Below, piece after piece: positions 55,865-64,000 of a DNA stretch of 64,000 bases. Numbering within the stretch: position 1 is the first letter of the stretch; every line of letters begins with the position of its first letter. The translations under genes were made by a program, and so were the position numbers. The notes under the pieces are model-generated. The model had not been told where the DNA came from, searched no databases, and saw nothing but the letters and a program-made list of their open reading frames with translations. Origin of the DNA: Zygnema cylindricum (Eukaryota; Streptophyta; Zygnematophyceae; Zygnematales; Zygnemataceae). The DNA lies in NCBI GenBank assembly GCA_037447655.1, contig JBBHKE010000029.1, positions 1 through 64,000 of the forward strand, in the 5' to 3' direction.

Positions 55865-58800
55865 ATGGCTGATGCCGGGGGAGCTTTTGTAACTCGGGCA
55901 TTTGAAAAACTTTTTAAAGACGCCGGAAATCGAAAACATGCAAAACTTCAAGCTGCCTTAAGAGCTTATTTAGGTAAGTTTTTACGATCTATTAAGTTGT
56001 TACGGCCTATTAAGTTTTTATGACCTATTATGTTTATTTGCTTATTAGTTTTTCAAGATGGAAGGCAAGAATGGTAAGGATCCCTAAATGGGGCATTCAA
56101 AAAACTTTTTAAAGATGCCGGAACTCAAAAACATTCGAAACCCCAAGTAGCTTTAAAAGCTTATTTAGGTGATTCTTAGAATTTCTTCGCTTTTTTTTTG
56201 CTTTTTAATATTTTTTTTGTGCTTATTATATTTCCAAAATGATAGTTAGGAAAGGTCAAGTGAGGAAGGTAAGGAAAGGTCAGGAAATTTAAGGAAAGGT
56301 GAGGAGAGGGGCTTTTTTTGCCTTTCAATGATGTTTATGTCCTTATTATCATTTTAAGATGAAACTAAGGAAAGTCAATGAACAGTAAGGAAAGGAGTAA
56401 TGTTTTTTTTTTCGCTTTGAAATAATGTTTATGTGCTTATTAGCGTCTGAAAATGAAAGTAAGGAAAGGTAAGGAGAGATAAGGAAAGTACTGCATTTGT
56501 GGAGAGTACTTTATTTCAGACAGAGTATGGAGTCAGTTTCAAACTCCTTGACTTTATTCCGACGAGTTCTTTTTATGTCTTTCAAGTTAATAAGCAGTGT
56601 TAAGAATGGCAATACGGTACAAATACTTAACTGCGTGTGTTTTTTTTCTTTTTGGATTTTTTCTTTTTGTTGGCCGGTATCTGGCAGATCGACCGAAAAA
56701 GGAGGTTTTTTTTAGTTTAAAACTTGACGAAGAAAAGTAAGTTTGTCATACTTCTTGTATCAAGACCTTAATTATTTGCTCGAAAAAATCCCAAAAAAAA
56801 AACCCAGCACATAACAATTTTAATTTACCAAACTTCAAATTGCAATAGTACATAATTTCATCCGTTTCTTACACATCCAAATGAATATTCATCATTAAAT
56901 TTGCTCAAAGGTCATTAACCGAATTTTCGTCAAATTATTTTGTTGATTATTTTGTTTTATACGTGTCTCCTCTTTCTCTCTAATGTATACGTATTTCCTC
57001 GTTTGTCTTGTTGTTCACTTTTTTGTATACGTGTATTCTGCGTCATTCTCACTATCATCTATGCATATTTTGTCTCTGTCTTTTTCTTTGTTGTAAATGT
57101 ATTTTCTTTCTATCTTCCCCTTTATACATGTATACATATGTATATTGTATACATGTTTCCTCTCTGACTTTCTCTATATTCTGTACGTATTTTCTGTCTT
57201 TCTCGTTATCGTATATCTATTTCCGCTGTCTTTTCTTCTCATGTATTTATTTCTTCTCTGTCATTTCCCGTATACATATTTCCTCACTCCTTTGTTTTCT
57301 CTCTATCTTCTACTTTATCCCAGACGTATTTTCTCTCCCTCTTTCTCTCAATTTAGACTTATATCCTCTCTGTCTCTCAATTCCTTACTGATTTATTCCC
57401 ATTAATGTTTAATTTGTTTTTGTCTTCTTCTTTCCTCATTTGTGACAGCAATGGCAAGACACAGGAGCCGCTCGAAAATTTAGATCTCGGATCAACGGTT
57501 CCCAGCGATCCCGATTCAAAAATCGGTTCGGAAATTGGTTTGGAAATTGGTTCGGAAATTAAACAAAACGAACCGCAATCTTTACAACAAATTTCAGCCA
57601 ATGTGAACGCTGCGGCAACTATGGCCGAAGCCGGACATTCTCTCGAAGGTCACGAATCGGATATAATTATCAATCCTCTCCGACTCGCAATCGAATCAAA
57701 ACAACCGAAACTCGTCGAAACCGCTCTCGATTGTCTCCATGTACGTATGTTTGTGCATTTTTCTACAGTTCTGTGCAGTTTTCTACAGTTTTGTGCATTT
57801 TTTTTGTACTTTGTTTTGTTTTTTTTTGTATGTTTTTGTACATCTTTGGACGCTTTTTGTATGTATTGATGCAGTTTGTTACATTTTTTTACATTTTTCT
57901 GCATTCAAAGGTTAGGGAACCTGTTTAATTTTATATTTGTAAAAACAATCGTTCCTTGAAGCGACAAGTTTCGGTGAAGATAGAACGATTAATAAAACCT
58001 TTTAAAACGTTCAGCTTCTTTATTTATTTTTCTCAGAAATTTAATTTTGCGAAGATGACTCTGTGATAAAACCTTGCCATACAAAATCCAAAGGACCTGG
58101 TTTCAAATAAACACGAGCAATTTATTTTTATATGATCATTTTTTATGTTTACAAAAGGTTTTCGGAAAGCGCGATTCTCATGGTGACAATTAAAGTTTAG
58201 AATTTATAACTTTTCAGAAATTGATAGCATATGGACATTTGGAGGGAGAAGCCGGAGTAGAAGGAGGAAAAAATGGAGTTTTTGCAACCGAACTTTTTCA
58301 ACTCGTCAGTAACTGTGCGGAAAATGCTGCGGTAGACAGGTAAGATATTTTAAAAATGATAAAAACGTTTTTTTTTTTCTAAATGGATACTCAATTTGCT
58401 AAAAGACTAGATACTTAATTTGTCAACATGTTACAAACTTAATTTGTTAATTTGCTTTCTAAGTTGAAATTTAGCGAATGGATAAAAGTATAATTTTGTT
58501 AGTTATCGAGGAAGGTTGTAACTTGATTTCTTTCACTGAATTGGAATCAGCAAGTGGAAAGAAGTCTAAGTTTGTCGGTTAATCTCTTCTGTTTTTTTTT
58601 TTGTTTTCTTTCAGCTGTGAATCATTCTAACCAAAAATGAAGATAATTAATAAAGATATCATTATATTATTAATAAAGATATTATTATGTTATTATAAAC
58701 ATTGTAATCGAAAACGAGAATCGGCGTATCGGAAAGAGTTAAACTTTGCTGATTAATATCTGTATTCTATTTTCTTTCAGCCATGACCATTCTAGCTGAA

Positions 58801-60681
58801 AGTTTGGTTTTGTCGATTTTGTCAATTTTGTCAATTTTGTCGGTTTTGTCGGTTTTTCTGCATTTTTTTTTTCTTCGGTGGTCCTCTTTTGAAGTGTAAA
58901 TGTTCAGGTTATTGAAGTCATTTTGACTGCCAATGGAAAAAGTTTTTTTTTTTCTGTTTTGTCGATTTTGTTGATGATGTCGATGTTTTCGGTTCTGCAG
59001 TTTTTTTTCATATTGTTTTTATTTTTTTCTTTTTGTCATCTTTTGCAGTGTCATATTACAGGTTATCAAAGTTATTCTGACTGCTGTAGCCTCTACCACC
59101 TTTCAAGGTGAGTCATAAATAATAAAAAAATAATAAATCCTAAAAAACTCGAAACTTTTATCATTTTCAAACTTTTTTGGTTTTCCACCCTTTTTTTTTT
59201 ACCTTCCAATGTGAGTCATAAATAATAAAAAAATAATAAATCGTAAAACTTAAAGCTTTTATGGTTTTCAATTTTTTTTGGTTTGCCATTTTGTTTTGTA
59301 TCCTTCAAGGTGAGTCAGCTCTAATAAATCCTAAAACTTGAAACTTTTATCGTTTTTTGGTTTGCTGCCTTTCCTTTTTTTTTTTTTTTTACGGCTACAG
59401 TGTAAAGGTTTAGGTGCTTAAGGCATCTTCAAAACCCTTCTATCGTTTTCTTTTGTTTTTATGTAACATAGAATAAGGTTTTTTTTGTCCCAACAGTTTT
59501 GATCTCTCTCTCTTTTTTTTTTTTTATGACAGTTCATGGAGAGAATAAGGTTTTTTTGTCCAAGCAGTTTTGATCTCTCTCTCTCTCTCTCTCTTTTATG
59601 ACAGTTCACGGAGAATGCCTCGTTCTGGGAATCAGAACATGTTATAACATTGTTTTAACTAGGTAAAAAACCATACCCTAAAAAAGCCAAAAAGGTGTTA
59701 TAATATAGTATATATACCTTATGTACAAGTACATATAGTTTTCATATTTACCAAAGATACAGGGGTCTGTTATAATCACTCCGAGAAGATCTCTATAACG
59801 ACTACAAATTCAACGGAAAAACGAGAGAGAAAAAGGGAGGGAGTTTGTCTTTTTGTGACCAGACTGCATTAATCGAAAATGCTTTTTCTGTCCAGATGAT
59901 AATCTCAGCATCCACAATAAATTTATTCGAGTGTTTGTCGTTTTCCAAATAGAATTAACATGTTTACATTAGTAAGAATTAAGACGTTACACTGACCAGA
60001 TTTTTTTGTTGCAGATTTCTCCACGCTATTCTGCATAAGATTTTTCGACTAACTCTCTCTCTCTCTCTCTCTCTCTCTTAGGTTAGTGGATCTTTAAGGA
60101 TTGTATTTTTGTTTTTTTCGCGACTTCGTAGGTCCTTCTAATCTTTCAAAATATTTAACAAAGGGAACCAAAAAAAAGGTTTTATCCTGGAAACCTTCAA
60201 GAGAAAAAAAAAAAAACGAGTGAAAGAGATAGTGTAGAAAGTTTCGACTTCATCGAGTCACGAAAACCTTCATTCCTTGTGATCACATTTGCCGTTCGTG
60301 AGAACGATGTAAAACTTTTTGTTTCCGTTTGTTAAAAATTAGAAAAGATTAGTTTTGGAAAGATTAGAAAACGTGTGACATTGCACGAAAAACAAAAATA
60401 ATAATTACTCTCTTGAAATTCACTGCTCGCATAATCAGTCAAAACCGTTTATTTCAGGCATGTATTCGTTCTAAGAGTACACTTTAATTCGTTTCTGTAA
60501 AACAACAAACGCTCTAATAAATTTGTAGTGGACGATGAGATTCTCTTTTGTAAGTGAAAACCATTTCCTCTGAACCTAGCCTGTTTGTAATAGTGTACGA
60601 TTGCATAAAATTTAACTAAAAGACAAACATTCGGGTGAATTTATAGTGGTTATATATATTCGCGAGTGGTTATAACTGTCC

Positions 60682-60742
<61 letters not shown>

Positions 60743-63496
60743 GTATGAGTATGTATAGTTTTCATGTGTACTAGTAATGGTGGAAACAACTTTGATTTTA
60801 GAGGTGATTGATTATTTGTTTGACTTTCAGGTTTCTGATTATATTTGTTGGGATTGATCTTCAGTTTTTTTGGCTGTTTATTATGTATAATTGAATATTC
60901 TCCACATTTTTCACTCTGATAGTTGTTGACCTTTTTAATTCGGTGTCAAAAGTCCTTTGAATTTTGATTGAAATCTTTAGTTTTTTTTTGGTCAATAGTA
61001 TATATTCTTGACATATTATCTGCCGACAGTTGTTATTGTGACAATTGTTGACTGATTTTTTTTTTAAATATAATTGTTTTGACAGCAAAAATCCAGTAAA
61101 TCTTATGACTGCGAAAGGAACTCTCACACAAGTTATAAGCATTGTGTTTAAGAGGATGGAGGCTTCCGAATTGGGGATACCTGTAAGATTTTTTTTTTTT
61201 GAATTGTCTACAAATTTTACTGTTTGGGTTTGAAAATGTAACCGCTTCTTTTACTTTTAGCGACAATTTTATGTTTTAGAAGGTGAGAAAGGGAGGGGAC
61301 GAGCGAGGGAGAGGGAGAGGTCGAGATCTTCAAATTGTAGGAGGTATGGCTATGTTGGCCAAAAAAAAAGTGAAAATTGGACGATGATCAAAAGGAAAAA
61401 CGAGAATGATGTAGAAGGAGAAACTGGAGGCGAAATAGAAGGAAATATTAGAAGGGGAATTAAAAAAGAGAAGAGAAAAACATGTCTTGTCTTCTCAAAT
61501 ACAATCGGTGAGCTAAGCGCTCTTTATACAAGGAGTAAAAAAAAAATAAGTCGTACTACAAAGAATAATTGAACGGAACTGAATAATTGAATGATGAGAG
61601 TCCGTCATCTGTGAAAAAGGGGCGATGGACGGCAAAGGAAAGGAAAAAAAAAACCATGTGTAAGAATGACAAAAGGCAATGAAGAAAAAAAGGACAAAAG
61701 GGACACATTAAAAGCATAGAATTATGCCGGGGAAAAGTACACTCAACGAAAAAACGTAATCAGTAGTTTTGGGTATCGGTAAATTTCCTATTGCGATAAT
61801 TCCGATAACCGATATTATTTCGATTATTGAAGGGCAAGCGGGCCCGATATATCGCTCGGGGACGAATAAATTTGTTATCGCCTCTAATGTCTACACTCTT
61901 TGCTATAACAAATCTATCATTTAAAAATAAGTAAAGAAAGAGAAAATTAGGCTGAAGACATTATGTGGTATGAGGGCATAGTAACCCAATGAAACCATTT
62001 TAAAATGTCTAAAAGTCAAGTCAATTATCACGGCATTTTTTAATCGGCATATCAGGCCGATATCCTGATTCTTTACTGACCGGTATATTGAACCGATATA
62101 TCAAACCTATATATCGAACTTATATATCGATTATCGGTAGGTCAAAAAAAGGTAAAAAATGATTATCGGTAAGAGGCTACCAATACGCAGCACTATAATG
62201 AGTCGTGAAAATTAATGTACTGTACTTTTAACTTTTAATTTGTGTGTAAAAACAAGTAACAGCAAACCATTTCCATGGCATAAACTTAAGTGTAAAACTC
62301 TAACTTTAATAGTCGAGATCGTAATGTTTTTTTGTTTTACTCCTTCCTTTTTTTTTCTCTATTTATTTTTTCTTAGTAAATTTGTATCAATTTTTTGTAC
62401 ATTCATATCCCTTTTTTCTTGCAGTCCACTCAACCGGGGAAAGGGCGGGGGGAGGGGGAGGGGGAGGCAGAGGGGGAGGTGGAGAGAAAAAGAGCGAGAT
62501 CGTCAAAATTTTCTACAAAACGCTTGCCTTTTTTCCATTTTTTTTCCTCTCTTTTTTTTTTTTTTTTTTGCAGGCAACTCAACCGGTTCGACAATACTCA
62601 CAAATTTTGAGTTTACCTTTTTCGCCGATTTTGGAGAGTGGGAATGTTTTTTCGGGAAATTCACGACAAATTTCTGATAACGGAGGAGAGAGAGGAGGAG
62701 AGATTAGAAAAGTTAATATGAAAGATATTCAAATTCTCGCGGGATCTTCCAATATTAAAGGTTTGGAGGCGGTTTTGGATAATGCTGTTCTTCGACCTCT
62801 CGGAATGGATCCGGAAAATTCGTATGTTTTTTTTTTTTTATTTCTATTTTTGTAACATTTGTTTTTCTTAGAAACTGGTTTAATTATTAATTTTTTAAGA
62901 GTGCTCTATTAAAGAGTTAAGTCCATTTTGGGATAATGGGAGTCATGAACCTCTCAGAATGGATCCGGAAAATTCATACGTTGTTTTTTTTTTTTAACAT
63001 TTGTTTTTCTTAAAAGCTGTTTTAAATATGATTTTTTAAGAGTGCCTTTATTAAAGGGTAAGAGGTAGTTTTGGATAATGTGAGTCATCAACCACTTGGA
63101 ACGGATCCAAAAAATTCACTTGTTTTTATTTATTATTTTTATTTCTAACGATTTTTGCGATCCTGTTATTTTATGCGGGAAAAACTGCTATAAAATTTAA
63201 ATGAAAATCGATATTATCCACTCTATTCGGTGGATGGTTTAACTAAACCTAAACCATCTGTTCTTTCATTTGTAAATGTTTACATTTGAAAAATTTGAAA
63301 TTTTGAAATTTTGAATTAAAAGTTTTATAGTTTGTTCATATCCAACTTTTACCATTCTATAAAATCTGCGGCAGTAAGAAGTTAAGTAGGGAAAATATCT
63401 GAGAAAAACTCCAAATATTTAGAAGATATCTTAAAAATTATCTGAGAAAATCAAACAAGGTTGGAAAAATAGTTTTGAGCTTTCCTTGCTCACTAT

Positions 63497-63528
<32 letters not shown>

Positions 63529-63969
63529 CCTCTCTCTCTCTCGCTCTCTTCTCTTGCTCGCTCACCCTCTCTCTCTCTCTCGCTCGCTCTCTCGCTCACT
63601 CGCTTACTCGCTCTCACTCTTTCTCTCTCGCTCTCTCTCCTCTCTCTCTTCCCCTCTCTCTCTCTCTCGCCCGCTCTCTCGCTCTCGCTCTCATCTCTCT
63701 CTTCTCTCTCTCTCTCCTCTCTCTCTCCCCTCTCTCTCTCTCTCGCTCGCTCTCTCGCTCTCGCTCTCATCTCTCTATTCTCTCTCTCTCTCTCTCTCTT
63801 CTCTCTCACTCTCTTCTCTCTCACTCTCAGGGCAATTAAATTGGAAACTCTTGTAATTACACAAAGAGACGCTTTATTGGTTTTTCGAACACTTTGCAAA
63901 ATGGCGTCGAAAGAAGGAAACGAAGAGCTCATTTCGAGAACGAAAATCCTCTCTCTCGAGCTTCTCCAG
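55865..63969 (+). CDS. BIG5: BIG5-type ARF-GEF, N-terminal nine coding exons (partial)
   Basis: Large Sec7-family exchange factor that activates ARF GTPases in trans-Golgi/endosomal vesicle trafficking. Exons: 55865-55973, 56688-56736, 57449-57740, 58218-58339, 59049-59107, 59605-59662, 61086-61182, 62574-62821, 63831-63969 (1173 nt, 391 codons). All use GT/AG sites and join in phase. The start [20 protein letters not shown] resembles the BIG5 N-terminus and not BIG1-4. Next come [38 protein letters not shown], the dimerisation/cyclophilin-binding region with [21 protein letters not shown] and [15 protein letters not shown], then [12 protein letters not shown] and [19 protein letters not shown]. 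The Sec7 catalytic domain lies beyond the window. For exon 5 the upstream AG at 59047-59048 was chosen because the nearer AG breaks the frame. Exon 2 (49 nt) rests on phase and splice sites only. An extra exon in intron 7 is not excluded. Confidence 0.93.
55890..56490 (+). repeat. Tandem units covering the exon 1 end and 5' part of intron 1
   Basis: The last about 75 bp of exon 1 and its donor recur at 56094-56169 (encoding a [13 protein letters not shown]-like decayed copy), about 196 bp downstream. Intron landmarks (GCTTATTAG...AAGATGAAAGTAAGGAAAGG) recur near 56041, 56221, 56341 and 56437, giving about four units. Confidence 0.85.
58540..58800 (+). repeat. Tandem duplication in intron 4 with acceptor-like ends
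   Basis: Two units of about 170 bp (ending at 58632 and 58800) both finish with TTTCTTTCAG followed by an ATCATTCTA/ACCATTCTA motif. Neither gives an in-frame exon. Confidence 0.6.
58885..59425 (+). repeat. Tandem copies around exon 5 (acceptor side and donor side)
   Basis: The real acceptor and exon 5 start (59039-59080) have decayed copies at 58888-58935 (VIEVILTA-coding) and about 59395-59425. The real donor region (TTTCAAGGTGAGTCATAAAT, 59101-59120) has copies at about 59203 and 59303, so three donor-like sites lie in a row. Confidence 0.85.
59471..59625 (+). repeat. 70-bp tandem duplication across the exon 6 acceptor
   Basis: GAATAAGGTTTTTTTTGTCC...TTTGATCTCTC...ATGACAGTTCA(T/C)GGAGA occurs twice. 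The second copy carries the real exon 6 start (59605). The first is a decoy ACAG followed by the same first codons and then drifts out of frame. Confidence 0.9.
60685..60727. repeat. (AT)n microsatellite in intron 6
   Basis: About 20 uninterrupted AT units. Confidence 0.95.
61261..61507 (+). other. Unassigned open frame in BIG5 intron 7
   Basis: After a good acceptor (CTTTTACTTTTAG) the frame stays open for 82 codons in phase with exon 7, with basic RERERSRS and acidic [13 protein letters not shown] stretches, up to a GGTGAGC donor. The donor phase does not fit exon 8, so I left it out of the gene model. Confidence 0.25.
61757..62205. mobile_element. MITE family E-like element in BIG5 intron 7
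   Basis: Inverted AGTAGTTTTGGGTATCGGTA at the left and TACCAATACGCAGCACTA at the right, with internal TATATCG/GATATC-rich motifs as in 25016-25417. Diverged. Confidence 0.5.
62395..62600 (+). repeat. Duplicated exon 8 acceptor (decoy at 62424)
   Basis: TTCTTGCAGTCCACTCAACCGG at 62416-62437 mirrors the real TTTTTGCAG and GCAACTCAACCGG at 62565-62586, about 150 bp apart. A GGGGGAGGC-rich purine stretch separates them. Confidence 0.85.
62760..63125 (+). repeat. Three tandem copies of the exon 8 end and donor
   Basis: The exon end GAATGGATCCGGAAAATTC with its donor at 62822 recurs near 62960-62978 (donor changed to ATACG) and near 63101-63119 (AACGGATCCAAAAAATTC). Each is preceded by TTTTGGATAATG.. 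and followed by a T-rich run and TTTTTTAAGAGTGC. Period is about 140-155 bp. Confidence 0.9.
63500..63830. repeat. 330-bp (CT)n/(TCGC) tract directly before exon 9
   Basis: Almost pure TC repeats with CG interruptions, ending in the CACTCTCAG acceptor of exon 9. Open frames in it are compositional. Confidence 0.95.
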
Positions 63970-64000
63970 GTCTGCAATTATAAAATGATTAATAATTTAT

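Noticed and set aside
55233-55872. Ser/Leu/Phe-rich open frame of 189 codons before BIG5
   Set aside because: T/C-rich leader sequence with no family signature. The true start follows it.
58611-58800. Small exons after TTTCTTTCAG in BIG5 intron 4
   Set aside because: Both run into stops in the required phase. Direct splicing from exon 4 to 59049 gives the family sequence.
63438-63977. Arg/Glu-rich 179-codon minus-strand frame
   Set aside because: Antisense reading of the CT microsatellite and exon 9.
1-64000. CRISPR arrays, operons, ribosome-binding sites
   Set aside because: The window is eukaryotic. Repeats lack regular spacers of unique sequence.

Overview
The window is nuclear DNA from a streptophyte, most likely a land plant, with a large repeat-rich genome. 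Two intron-rich host genes are recognisable, and both resemble plant proteins: translation elongation factor eEF1B-beta (minus strand, 10489 down to 5196, six coding exons, 245 codons) and the N-terminal 391 codons of a BIG5-type ARF guanine-nucleotide exchange factor (plus strand, from 55865 and running off the right edge, nine coding exons). I rebuilt both exon by exon. Every junction keeps the reading frame and uses GT/AG sites.

Layout. 1-4850: intergenic DNA with two small inverted-repeat transposons. 4861-10489: eEF1B-beta, with a telo-box in intron 1, a G-rich tract, and introns made partly of tandem copies of exon edges. 10723-11722: three tandem-repeat arrays. 11909-22610: a decayed DUF659/BED-type hAT transposase gene on the minus strand, split by about 8.9 kb of nested LTR retrotransposons (a chromovirus, then a rearranged copia element). 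22942-28852: two short hAT derivatives, themselves carrying a solo LTR and MITEs. 28861-41789: one hAT element bounded by near-identical 8-bp target duplications. It holds a broken transposase gene, a nearly intact young copia element (1049-bp LTRs, target duplication GGTAG) and a solo LTR (target duplication GAATG). 42824-50801: a TIR element split by a second chromovirus (target duplication CGATG). 50826-53150: a TIR/foldback region, a 217-bp MITE and a minisatellite. 53250-55864: low-complexity DNA and the pyrimidine-rich leader of BIG5. 55865-63969: BIG5.

Two patterns stand out. First, in both host genes the segments spanning exon edges (splice acceptors, splice donors and the end of the coding region) recur as decaying tandem copies in the adjacent intron or flank, about eight separate cases. 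Introns here seem to grow by tandem duplication across splice junctions, which leaves decoy splice sites. Second, every complete LTR of the copia family carries, antisense to the element and at a similar position, a tRNA-like module with A-box and B-box motifs. This recalls the 5S rRNA carried by Cassandra elements, but with a tRNA. The same copia family starts gag inside the 5' LTR and reads through a half-tRNA-iMet primer binding site.

All calls come from reading the sequence by eye. No alignments, folding or database searches were run.
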